From IMG/VR virus record IMGVR_UViG_3300045999_001352, positions 1-20,799 of that record: 20,799 bases of DNA. One strand, given 5' to 3'. Below, in pieces: positions 12,980-20,799 of the stretch. How positions within the stretch are numbered: the stretch's first letter is position 1; each line of letters opens with the position of its first letter. Below the pieces are notes generated by a model. The model worked only from the letters and a program-made list of their open reading frames with translations. It was not told where the DNA came from and searched no databases. Both the position numbers and the translations under genes were made by a program. The stretch is from a virus.

Positions 12980-14764
12980 ATGGCTACTAGATTGATGTCA
13001 GGTCAGGTGCAAGCTAGGCAAGTCGGTAATGTGCCGATGAAAGAGATTAGCCAACAGCAAACCAATTTTATGGTTGCGGCTAATGTTCAGTCACGAGAGT
13101 CCGACACGCTTGCGCAAATCTTAAATGACATGAGGTCTACTGTTTTAGAATTTAGCGGTAAAAAACGTATGAAAGAGGGTTTGCAATATGTAGCAGAAAA
13201 TCCAGTAACAAGAGAACAAATAGATTTAGCAGCTGGTGGAATTATTAGTCCTACGCTTGGCGGTGGGATTGGTAAAGAATCAGGAGACTTGCCTAGCTTT
13301 TTTAATCAAGCTGTTCAAGAAGCAAGAAGCGCAGAACTTACTAATCATTTTTTAATTGAAGGAAAAACAGTTCTTTCTAGATTGTTAAACAATCTTGAAA
13401 ACAATCGTCCTGGTGTAACACCGGAATCAATTAAAACAGAAATTACTTCTGTAACTAAAGGTCTTTCAAAAGCGTTATCAGCCGTAGACCCAACAGCCGC
13501 AATAAAGCTCCAAGCATCTATGGCTACGCATGGTAATGCAGTTTTAAATGCGGCGTATGAATTCCAACTTAAAAAAAATAAAGAGTTAAATGAAATAAAA
13601 TTTTATGGAAGTATTGAAGATGACAAAAAAAGACTTAAAGATGTAATTAAAAATGGAGCCACTGTTGACCCGCAAACTAATTTGCCAATAACAGTTGATG
13701 ATCGTCTAAATCAAATACGCGAAGAAACTCTTAGCGCGGCGATTACTCTTGGCGACGCAAACATATACAAAGAACATCTTGGAAAAATTGATGGTTTTAT
13801 ACTTAATGCAAAAATAAATGTAATTAGTGAACATTTATTGGGTGATAAGTTTTTGAATGATCCATCAAAAACTTTAACAGATATTCGTGATAGGACTATT
13901 GATAAGTATGGTGATTTGTTAAAAACTCTTGATTCTGACTCTATTAAAAAAATCACTGCTGATTTTATGATTGCATCTAATACTAGAGAGGAATTAAAAA
14001 GAAACAAACGCGATGAAGAAAAGCGCAATGGAGAAGCTGCTGCAATCAATTTGTTAGAGCAGATATATCCAATTAAAGATCCAAAAAATCCAACGCGCAT
14101 GGCATTAGTAAAAAAACTAATGGAGTTGCCACCTGGCTCACTACCAATTGGAACAATAAAAGATCTTCTTGAGCCAGAGAAAGAAGGCGAAGGAAATCCG
14201 CTTGCTGAATACAATGCATTGGGAATGATATTTGATAACAAGATCACAACCAAAGAACAGCTAGATAGAATCCCAGGTTTAAATGCAAGACAGCGCTTAT
14301 CGTTATTAAAGGCACTACGCACAGAAAATAAAGAAGGTTTGCGCACACTTGATACTGGTTTAAATAAATTAGCAGGTTTCCCAACGGAGCCTGGAGGATT
14401 GTTTGTTATTGACAAGAAAAGCGAAGAGTTTAAACGCAAACAAGAATTAAAAGTTAGGGCTGCTGAAATTGAAAGAGACGCCAATAACGAAGGTAAGGTG
14501 TTGACTGAGGCACAGATAATCGACAAGATGGAAAAAGAAATTCTCGAAAAGAGAAATTCAGTAGAAGCAAAACAAGCAAAAGAATCATTGGATAATTTTG
14601 TCAAAGATAAGGCTGGAAAAATAAAGCCTGATCGTGATTGGATTACAGGGCCGGTTAATAAGCAAACATTGCCAGCGCTAAGAGAAAAGGCCAAAGGCGA
14701 TCAAAAGAAACTACGGCAGATCCAAGAGATTGAGCGCTTGTTAAAAGTGTCAGAAGGAATCTAG
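12980..14764 (+). CDS. Internal virion/ejection protein, T7 gp15-like by position
   Basis: This 594-residue protein is predicted almost wholly helical, with long Lys/Glu-rich stretches (for example KRNKRDEEKRNGEAAAINLLEQIYPI and the C-terminal region from 470). The N-terminus (RLMSGQVQARQVGNVPMKEISQQQTNF) resembles the start of gp15-like or stabilising internal proteins of environmental podoviruses. It lies between the gp14-like protein and two larger ejection proteins and starts 3 nt after the previous stop. T7 gp15 is longer (about 747). Much of the gene, roughly 13190-14130, is clearly more A+T-rich than its neighbours, with AAA/ATT/TTA codons preferred. That may mean a different history or weak constraint. 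The functional call rests on gene order and fold character, not on a decisive motif. Confidence 0.65.
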   Translation: MATRLMSGQVQARQVGNVPMKEISQQQTNFMVAANVQSRESDTLAQILNDMRSTVLEFSGKKRMKEGLQYVAENPVTREQIDLAAGGIISPTLGGGIGKESGDLPSFFNQAVQEARSAELTNHFLIEGKTVLSRLLNNLENNRPGVTPESIKTEITSVTKGLSKALSAVDPTAAIKLQASMATHGNAVLNAAYEFQLKKNKELNEIKFYGSIEDDKKRLKDVIKNGATVDPQTNLPITVDDRLNQIREETLSAAITLGDANIYKEHLGKIDGFILNAKINVISEHLLGDKFLNDPSKTLTDIRDRTIDKYGDLLKTLDSDSIKKITADFMIASNTREELKRNKRDEEKRNGEAAAINLLEQIYPIKDPKNPTRMALVKKLMELPPGSLPIGTIKDLLEPEKEGEGNPLAEYNALGMIFDNKITTKEQLDRIPGLNARQRLSLLKALRTENKEGLRTLDTGLNKLAGFPTEPGGLFVIDKKSEEFKRKQELKVRAAEIERDANNEGKVLTEAQIIDKMEKEILEKRNSVEAKQAKESLDNFVKDKAGKIKPDRDWITGPVNKQTLPALREKAKGDQKKLRQIQEIERLLKVSEGI

Positions 14765-14765
14765 C

Positions 14766-16649
14766 ATGGCATACAGCCCGATTGAACAGCGTTATATTGA
14801 CATGATGGTAGAGAGTTATTTCCCTACCGCGCAGCCTGAGCCTATGGTCGAAGAAGAGCCAAGCCTGGAAGGCGTGCAACTTGCTGCAGGCCCAAGTGAT
14901 ACGCGCACAGATGCTCCTGCTAATGTTGGCAGGGCAAAGGCACCGACAACTCCAGAGCAAGCAGCCGATCTAATGCGTAGCATGCCATTGGAAACGCAAT
15001 CGCAAATGATCATGCGCAGAATTGCCGAAGATCAAAAGGCTGGTATTAGTGGTGCTGTTATTCCAAAAGATAGGACGATGCGTCAAAATATGGTCAGTGG
15101 TATGCAGCAAATGCTTATTGATAATACAGGCATGGACAATGCACGCGCACGCAAATTATCTGAAACAATGTTTGGTGGCGAAAGCTCTGGCATACCGTTA
15201 GGTATTGGCTTGATAGATTTAACTCCTTTTGTAATTCCATTTGCGGCACAAGAAGCTGGTATATCAGCCGGTGAAGCTAAAGAAGCCGCAGCAAGTGGTG
15301 AATATGGAACGGCTGCACTAAAGTATGGTGAAGGCATACTGCAATCATTAGATACCGCACCTGGTATTGGGCTTGCAATTAAAGGAGGTGAAGCAGTTGT
15401 TAAAGGATTGGCTCCTGCGGCTGCAGATGTAATTGAAATGGGATTGCGTAAAGCTGGAATGATTATGGACATCACTCCAGAAGGCCCTGCTCAAGTTGTA
15501 ATACCTGTAAAGGTTGGTGAGCGTGAGGTAAAGATCCCAGCAAATCAAGCGGCAACTTTACAAAAAGCTCTTAAAAATTTAACTCCAGAAGAGCAAGCAA
15601 AATTCAGATCTGATACTGCATCTAAATTTGTAAATATCTTAAAGCAGTTACCAAGCAAAGAAGAGTTTGGCGCTGCTTCTATTGCAGGCAAAGCAAAGAA
15701 GGGATGGTACGAGGGAAGCACTCAGGCAATCGTGCAAGTGTTTGGCCCTGACTCCTCTCGCTTTGCGGCATTGCTCTCTGCTACCAGCCCACAAACTAGC
15801 GTTGAATCAAATCTATTTAACGCGCTACAAGTTTGGAAAAACTGGACTGCAGCAGGTAGACCAACTGATCGTGAATCAATTGTGCGGGTAATGGGTCAAA
15901 GCGTGCAAGGCAGCAAAGGCGAAGAGTCTGTGCTTGATGCTTGGATCAATAATAGCGTGCGAGCTCTATCTGCAGAAGACCCATCAACAGTTGTGCTATC
16001 TGGCCCCAAAGTAAATAGTTTTATGCTGAACTTGCAGGGCAATGTTAATGAAGTGACAAATGATGCATGGATGGCGGCATTTACTTATGTTGACCAGAAC
16101 TTGTTTAGTGGATCATTGACGAAGGGTGGAGATCCAGGTAAAGGCCCAGGCTACATTGCAATGAATGCAAGGGTGCGCGAAACTGCAACATATCTTACAA
16201 AAATTACTGGTGAAACATGGACACCAGCCGAGGTTCAAGAGACAATTTGGTCATGGGCAAAAACCCTATATGAGACAGCTGGCGCAAAAGGTGAGAAGCG
16301 GTCAGCTGTTCAGCTTATCCAGGACAATGCAATTACTGATGAACTAATTGCGGCTACTCCAGACTTTAGGACACTTTTCTATGATGAACGATTCGCCCCA
16401 ATCCTTGAACAAGCAGGATACTCAGACCAGCTCTCTCAACTCAGAGCAGCTACTTCAGGATCTGATGCTACAGCAGGAGCAAAAAAACCCGGATCTAGCG
16501 GCCAAGCAAGCTCGGTTGATGCAGATTCTCAAAGGAAGTACCTCGAACGAAATGCCAAGCGCTTAGATAAGCTGCGAGCTGATCGAGAGAAGGAGGCTGC
16601 TGCAAAAGCAAAAGCCAAAACACAAACCCCAACTGGAGGTGTTGAGTAA
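14766..16649 (+). CDS. Internal virion protein with a HhH-GPD DNA glycosylase-like domain
   Basis: This 627-residue protein has an acidic, Pro-rich N-terminus, an Ala/Gly-rich hydrophobic region (about 142-230) that could insert in membranes, a conserved-looking domain (about 300-505), and a Lys/Ala-rich helical tail. I recognise the domain from other podovirus virion proteins (SPQTSVESN, LSGPKVNSF, EVTNDAWMA, GKGPGY, TGETWTPAEVQET). It resembles endonuclease III-type glycosylases: ALLSATSPQTSVESN is like Nth VLLSAQATDVSVNK, and LSGPK(V) followed by TNDAW matches LPGVGRK(T) followed by VDTH. K415 and D433 are 18 residues apart, as are Nth K120 and D138. The hairpin is two residues shorter than GVG-x-K, and there are no cysteines for a 4Fe-4S cluster. 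It is placed among ejection proteins, with a TAATG overlap to the next gene. Enzymatic activity is inference. Confidence 0.65.
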   Translation: MAYSPIEQRYIDMMVESYFPTAQPEPMVEEEPSLEGVQLAAGPSDTRTDAPANVGRAKAPTTPEQAADLMRSMPLETQSQMIMRRIAEDQKAGISGAVIPKDRTMRQNMVSGMQQMLIDNTGMDNARARKLSETMFGGESSGIPLGIGLIDLTPFVIPFAAQEAGISAGEAKEAAASGEYGTAALKYGEGILQSLDTAPGIGLAIKGGEAVVKGLAPAAADVIEMGLRKAGMIMDITPEGPAQVVIPVKVGEREVKIPANQAATLQKALKNLTPEEQAKFRSDTASKFVNILKQLPSKEEFGAASIAGKAKKGWYEGSTQAIVQVFGPDSSRFAALLSATSPQTSVESNLFNALQVWKNWTAAGRPTDRESIVRVMGQSVQGSKGEESVLDAWINNSVRALSAEDPSTVVLSGPKVNSFMLNLQGNVNEVTNDAWMAAFTYVDQNLFSGSLTKGGDPGKGPGYIAMNARVRETATYLTKITGETWTPAEVQETIWSWAKTLYETAGAKGEKRSAVQLIQDNAITDELIAATPDFRTLFYDERFAPILEQAGYSDQLSQLRAATSGSDATAGAKKPGSSGQASSVDADSQRKYLERNAKRLDKLRADREKEAAAKAKAKTQTPTGGVE

Positions 16650-19600
16650 TGGCCTCACTTGAACAGCGCCTAGCATCTATATTGCCAGCCCCAGCCCAAG
16701 CGGCTACTGGCGAAATTTCGCTTGAGCCGTTACCTATTGAAGAGCCTGCAGAATCACCAGACATGCCTACTGGTGAGCCTGGCTCTCCTGACATGGATGG
16801 CATGCAGGTTGCCGGCCTTGGTTCAATTCTGCGCAAAGCAGTTACCGAAATAAATCCTAGTGCTGGTAGAAAAATATTACCTAGAAAAGAATTTGTAGCT
16901 CCAGCTCGACTTAAAAATGAATCCGAAGCGGTTTACGCAAAACGAGTTATTGCAGAGCGCGATGCTTTTAAAGCAGAGCAGGCTGATGAATTAAGATTAC
17001 CAGAAGCTGGAAAAGTTGGATCTCAAACAATTATTCCAGAGGCTAGTGAAAAGTTAACTGAAAAAGTTGGCAAAGCCATTAAGGCACGCAAAGCTGGCGG
17101 CGCTGAAATGAGAACTGGAAAGCCAAGCCCAAGCGCAGAAGAGGCGGCAATGGGCGTGCCTGTTGAGCCATTTAATCTATCGCGTTACCAGACAGATGAT
17201 GCAGCCGCTGTGGTTGGTGGTGTGGCTGATGCGCTTAATATTAAAACCAAGCGTGTTACGTTTGATGAAATTAAGCAGAAAGCAGAAGCCAGCGGCATCA
17301 GCGAATCATTCCTTGCACGCTTAGTTACTCCTGATGGTGGCATGCTGCCAAGTGCAGTTGATACCTACAAAGCATTGCAGGTATTGGAGTCTAGTTCTAC
17401 TGAGTTGGATCGCTTATTCAAGCTGGTTGATTCTGGTCTGGCTACCGATGTAGATAAGCTGGCATTGCGGCAGCAGATTGCTTTCCACGGCTTAGTACAA
17501 AAAGGTGTAAAGGGTATTCAAACAGAAACAGCTAGAGCTCTGGCTGTCATGCGCATCCCACGCGATGGCAAGTCTCAAGCATTGAAACAAGTATTAGATG
17601 AGTTTGGTGGAGAGAATGCATTAACGGATATGGCCAGGTCTTATCTGTCGCTTGAAACACGCGCAGCCAAAAACGCTATGGTTGAAAAATCCATGATGTC
17701 TGGTGTTAAGGATATTTGGATGTCAACGTGGATCAATGGCCTACTATCGTCGCCTGTGACCCATGCCAAAAACATAATGTCTAATTCTCTGTTTGGTCTG
17801 TACCAGATTCCAGAGCGATTGGTTGCTGGCCTATATTCAAATTATTTACCAAACAAATTAAGAGCTGGCGAATTGCCACCAGGTTTGCGCTGGTTTGGTG
17901 ACCGGGTGCCAGGTAGCGAAGCGCAGCGCATTGAGCTGGATGAGGCTCTAACAATGACGCTATCCTTACGCAATGCAATTGCAGAGGGTTTTGAGTTGGC
18001 CTCCAAAGCGTGGAAGTCAAACACTCCGCAAATGGATATTGCCAGCAAAGTAGAACTCAGCCGACAGCCTATGGAAAGCATGGGCGAATCATTGCAGCGT
18101 ATGACTGGTGCCAGTGCGGATAGCTGGATCGGCAAAGGCATGGACTACTACGGCACCGCAATCACTTTTCCTGGTCGTGCATTGATGACTGAGGATGAGT
18201 TTTTTAAAGGTGTGCTTTACCGTATGGAAATGAATACGCAGGTGACGCGGCGATCAAAACAAATATATCGCGAATCGCTTGCGTCTGGCATGAATGAACA
18301 AGATGCAATTGCAAAAGCTACCAAAGAAGCCGAGGATTTGCTGGCTAACCCACCGCGGGATTTAGATGAAGCGGCAATGGAGTTTGCCAAGCAAGGCACT
18401 TTCCAAGCTGATTTACCACCAGCACTAGCTCAATTACAGCGCGTGTTTAATCACCCGGTTGGTAAAATTATTGTGCCATTCTTTAAAACACCGGCAAACA
18501 TTGGTCTTAATGTAATTGAGCGCACACCGTTTGCGCCGCTGTCATCTAGGTGGCAGAAGGCGATTGCAGCTGGGGGGCCAGAGCGCGACATGGCATTGGC
18601 CAAAGTATCGTTAGGGTCTACTGTATTAACCGGTTTTGCATTTTGGGCGGCAGAAGGCAATTTAACAGGCAGAGGGCCAGAGCGCAAAGAAGAGCGCGAA
18701 GCATTGCTGCGAACAGGTTGGCAACCATACAGCATGAAGCTGGGTGATAAATGGTATAGCTTCCAAGGTATGGAGCCAATCGGCGCGTTAATGGCCATTG
18801 CTGCTGACTATGCTGAGTATGCCAAACATGAGCCCGATGCCACCAAGGTTGAAGAGGTATTTCTTGGTGCAACCTATGGCCTGTATGAGTACCTGAAAGA
18901 GCAGCCTTATTTGCAAGGTATTGCCGATGTTGGCAAGCTAATTGGATTTAATGAATCTGGCCGGGTAGATGGTGAAAAGATAGTCAACGGTCTGACCAAG
19001 CAGTTTGGCGGGTTCCTAATTGGTGGATCACCAGGCGGGGCATACAGCTCATCAGTGGCAGCTATAGATCGTTTACTAGATCCAACCAAGAAAGATACCA
19101 AAGCTAATCCAGATTTACCTATGGGGGTGCGTGGTTTTGTTGAGGCATTCAATCAATACCGCAGCCGGTTGCCATACTTTAGCGAGTCGGTGCCTGAATC
19201 ATTAAACCTATGGGGCGACACCATGAAGCGCAGCCAGGGCAATTTGCTTGAGCTGGTTCTGCCGACTAAAGTATCGCCTGATCAATTCTCAGAGGTTGAT
19301 GATTTGCTGGTGGAGATTGGTTCACCCATTGGTGTGCCTGATCGAAAAACATCATTCACGGTTGGCCAGGGAGAAGGTTCGATTTCATCGCCGATTGAAT
19401 TAGCCCCGGAACAATACAATCGACTACTAGAAATTTATGGCAAGGAAACACCAGCCAAACAAGCCATTCTTGACACTATGAATATGCCTGGCTTTGAACG
19501 GCTGCCATTGGATCAAAAGCAGAAGACGGTGCAGAAAATACACAGTCAGTTTATGAGTTTTGCAAAACAAAAGCTGATGGCTGAGTACCCGGAAATACAA

Positions 19601-19663
19601 GACAAAATCATGGATATTGGCGAGGCTAGGCAATCGTACGGTATCTATTACAAACCTGATTAA
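16649..19663 (+). CDS. Large internal virion (DNA ejection) protein, gp16-like by position
   Basis: At 1004 residues this is the largest protein in the window and the last of the ejection block. It overlaps the previous stop by one base, with GGAGG upstream. The N-terminal 170 residues are acidic then Lys-rich and probably flexible. A helical core spans about 340-860, with hydrophobic stretches at 651-665 (AKVSLGSTVLTGFAF) and 710-722 (PIGALMAIAADYA). The block GWQPYSMKLGDKWYSFQGMEPIG (in parts, residues 690-712) is a landmark I know from large internal proteins of many podoviruses. I find no lytic transglycosylase (SLT) catalytic pattern, which T7 gp16 carries at its N-terminus, so peptidoglycan cutting must come from elsewhere. 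Its first 55 residues share a layout with the preceding protein. Confidence 0.75.
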   Translation: MASLEQRLASILPAPAQAATGEISLEPLPIEEPAESPDMPTGEPGSPDMDGMQVAGLGSILRKAVTEINPSAGRKILPRKEFVAPARLKNESEAVYAKRVIAERDAFKAEQADELRLPEAGKVGSQTIIPEASEKLTEKVGKAIKARKAGGAEMRTGKPSPSAEEAAMGVPVEPFNLSRYQTDDAAAVVGGVADALNIKTKRVTFDEIKQKAEASGISESFLARLVTPDGGMLPSAVDTYKALQVLESSSTELDRLFKLVDSGLATDVDKLALRQQIAFHGLVQKGVKGIQTETARALAVMRIPRDGKSQALKQVLDEFGGENALTDMARSYLSLETRAAKNAMVEKSMMSGVKDIWMSTWINGLLSSPVTHAKNIMSNSLFGLYQIPERLVAGLYSNYLPNKLRAGELPPGLRWFGDRVPGSEAQRIELDEALTMTLSLRNAIAEGFELASKAWKSNTPQMDIASKVELSRQPMESMGESLQRMTGASADSWIGKGMDYYGTAITFPGRALMTEDEFFKGVLYRMEMNTQVTRRSKQIYRESLASGMNEQDAIAKATKEAEDLLANPPRDLDEAAMEFAKQGTFQADLPPALAQLQRVFNHPVGKIIVPFFKTPANIGLNVIERTPFAPLSSRWQKAIAAGGPERDMALAKVSLGSTVLTGFAFWAAEGNLTGRGPERKEEREALLRTGWQPYSMKLGDKWYSFQGMEPIGALMAIAADYAEYAKHEPDATKVEEVFLGATYGLYEYLKEQPYLQGIADVGKLIGFNESGRVDGEKIVNGLTKQFGGFLIGGSPGGAYSSSVAAIDRLLDPTKKDTKANPDLPMGVRGFVEAFNQYRSRLPYFSESVPESLNLWGDTMKRSQGNLLELVLPTKVSPDQFSEVDDLLVEIGSPIGVPDRKTSFTVGQGEGSISSPIELAPEQYNRLLEIYGKETPAKQAILDTMNMPGFERLPLDQKQKTVQKIHSQFMSFAKQKLMAEYPEIQDKIMDIGEARQSYGIYYKPD

Positions 19664-19696
19664 ACTAGTAAAATTTTGGTAAGGAAGGATTAAATT

Positions 19697-20799
19697 ATGC
19701 CAGTGCCAATTAGTAATGTGACCAGACGCGCAGTCTATGCGCCCAGCGGTGCTGGAGGCGCTGGCCCATATTCATTCACGTTTGAGATCTTGGCAGCTGC
19801 TGACATTGCCGTCTATAAAGATGACGTCCTACTGACGCTGACAACTCATTACACTGTCACGATTAACGCTAATGGAACCGGCTCAGTAACTATAACTTCT
19901 GCCGGCCTGGCATTGGCTCCGGTGTCGCCGACTCAGTATGCAATCGTAGGCAACAGAACAATTCAGCGCACAAGTGATTTTGTAACTGGTGGTGATTTCT
20001 TTGCTAACACGTTAAACGACGAGCTCGACCAGCAAACAATCTTTGCCCAGCAAAACTCTGAAGGGTTAGCCAGGGCTCTGCAGGCACCACAAACAGACCC
20101 GACATCAATCAACATGACGCTGCCACGCAAGGCAGATCGTGCTGGTAAGTACCTAGCCTTTGATGCAAACGGCAACCCTGAGCCTGGCCCAACTTCTACT
20201 GCTGTTGATGAAGTCGCAGCCATAGCAGATGAGATCCAAGCAGTGGCAGCCATTGATAACCAGGTTGCTACTGTCGCAGGTCAATCGGCCAGCATAGCTA
20301 CACTAGCTCCTATATCAGCAAGCATCACTACTGTTGCTGGCATATCGTCGAGCGTAGTAACTGTAGCCTCACTAAACTCTGCACAGCTCACAGCGCTTGC
20401 AGGTGCTACTGCCAATATGGCGGTGCTTGCTCCTATCGCTACACAGATTACAAATGTATCAAGCATCAGCACTCAGGTGGTACAGGTCGCTGCGCTTAGT
20501 TCGACAAACTTAAATGCTGTTGCGGCACAGACTGCAAACATTGCAGCTCTCGGCCCTATCAGTCCACAGATAACCACAGTTGCTGGTCAGTCGGCACAGA
20601 TCAGTACAGTGGCAGGACAGTCTACCCAGATCGGAGTGCTAGCATTACGCAGCGCTGATATAGCAGCACTTGGCCCTATTAGTGCTGACATTACCACCGT
20701 AGCTACAAATATTGGTGCGGTTCAAAGTGCTAGCGTAAATGCTTTGTCTGCTCAGTCTGCAGCTACATCAGCAAGTGTAAGTGCATTATCTGCAACCAA
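19697..20799 (+). CDS. Tail fibre protein, T7 gp17-like N-terminus, cut by the window end
   Basis: ATG 19697 is preceded by AAGGAAGG (19681-19688). The frame stays open to the last base, giving 367 codons of a 3'-partial gene. Residues 1-140 fit the T7 gp17 N-terminal attachment domain: RRAVYAPSGAGGAGPYSFTF, a short strand-rich part with DIAVYKDD, LTTHYTV, V-x-ITSAGLAL, then IVGNRTIQRTSDFVTGGDFFANTLNDELDQQTIF. This domain docks the trimeric fibre to the tail. Residues 180-342 are a strict ten-residue repeat with the pattern [ILVM]-x-x-[VL]-[AGS], consistent with a trimeric rod. The receptor-binding tip lies beyond the window. The gene is 33 nt after the ejection block. Confidence 0.9.
   Translation, partial: MPVPISNVTRRAVYAPSGAGGAGPYSFTFEILAAADIAVYKDDVLLTLTTHYTVTINANGTGSVTITSAGLALAPVSPTQYAIVGNRTIQRTSDFVTGGDFFANTLNDELDQQTIFAQQNSEGLARALQAPQTDPTSINMTLPRKADRAGKYLAFDANGNPEPGPTSTAVDEVAAIADEIQAVAAIDNQVATVAGQSASIATLAPISASITTVAGISSSVVTVASLNSAQLTALAGATANMAVLAPIATQITNVSSISTQVVQVAALSSTNLNAVAAQTANIAALGPISPQITTVAGQSAQISTVAGQSTQIGVLALRSADIAALGPISADITTVATNIGAVQSASVNALSAQSAATSASVSALSAT
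20234..20722 (+). repeat. Sixteen-fold decapeptide stalk repeat in the tail fibre
   Basis: Hydrophobic anchors of the motif [ILVM]-x-x-[VL]-[AGS] fall at fibre residues 180, 190, 200, 210, 220, 231, 241, 251, 261, 272, 282, 292, 302, 312, 322 and 332. The step is ten residues except for two eleven-residue steps. Typical units are ITTVAGISSS, IATLAPISAS and ISTVAGQSTQ. The repeat is seen at protein level; the DNA is diverged between units, so it is old or selected against recombination. Confidence 0.85.

Noticed and set aside
13711-14694. A 327-codon minus-strand open frame
   Set aside because: It lies wholly within the gp15-like gene on the opposite strand, and its Ser/Leu/Phe-rich translation is the expected shadow of Lys/Glu-rich coding sequence. 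All other genes are on the + strand.
19697-20799. Diversity-generating retroelement target, suggested by the Bbp19-like neighbour and BPP-1
   Set aside because: There is no reverse transcriptase in the window and no adenine-variable duplicate pair. The fibre tip, where a variable region would lie, is outside the window, so nothing supports this here.
1-20799. CRISPR array, insertion sequence or integrase/attachment site
   Set aside because: I see no regularly spaced direct repeats of CRISPR type, no transposase or recombinase frame, and no terminal inverted repeats.

Overview
The window is a contiguous piece of a tailed-phage (Caudoviricetes) genome of podovirus type. Every supportable gene is on the + strand, packed with ATGA/TAATG start-stop overlaps. 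Identification rests on a recognisable packaging and virion set: small and large terminase, a T7-type head-tail connector (portal), a Bbp19-like protein, scaffold, major capsid protein, a small decoration-type protein, two T7 gp11/gp12-like tail tubular proteins, a run of large internal/ejection proteins, and a tail fibre with a T7 gp17-like N-terminal domain. No integrase, repressor, RNA polymerase, DNA polymerase or lysis gene is present, so lifestyle and host cannot be read here. The style resembles environmental T7-like podoviruses of Proteobacteria, but that is inference.

Layout. 1-1342: end of an early/replication module, with two related small proteins and a winged-helix protein that looks like a replication initiator. 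The 3' half of that gene carries a dense cluster of inverted and direct repeats next to a 44-bp stretch that is almost pure A+T, laid out like an origin embedded in an initiator gene as in lambda O. 1343-1693: non-coding, GC-rich tract with hairpins. 1694-3948: a small protein with an SSB-like tail, then terS and terL. 3949-5632: a sigma70-like promoter followed by five small genes of unknown role between terL and portal, including a DUF6496-type protein. 5633-8270: portal, Bbp19-like protein, scaffold. 8271-8525: two tandem intrinsic terminators, a second sigma70-like promoter with the same TAGAAT -10 box, and a GC-rich leader of about 140 nt. 8526-9727: capsid and decoration genes closed by a terminator, which makes them look like a separate high-output transcription unit. 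9744-12346: tail tubular proteins A and B. 12348-19663: four internal virion/ejection proteins. 19697 to the end: a tail fibre cut by the window edge, with a 16-fold ten-residue stalk repeat.

How it fits together. Terminases package DNA through the portal into a capsid built by scaffold and coat protein. The gp11/gp12-like proteins and the fibre form the short tail, and the four large proteins are probably stored in the head and ejected with the DNA. The two observations most worth following are (1) the origin-like repeat array inside the initiator gene, and (2) a domain in the 627-residue virion protein that resembles HhH-GPD DNA glycosylases (endonuclease III type), including a Lys-Asp pair with the same 18-residue separation as the E. 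coli Nth catalytic pair. The second suggests a DNA-repair-like activity carried in the virion.
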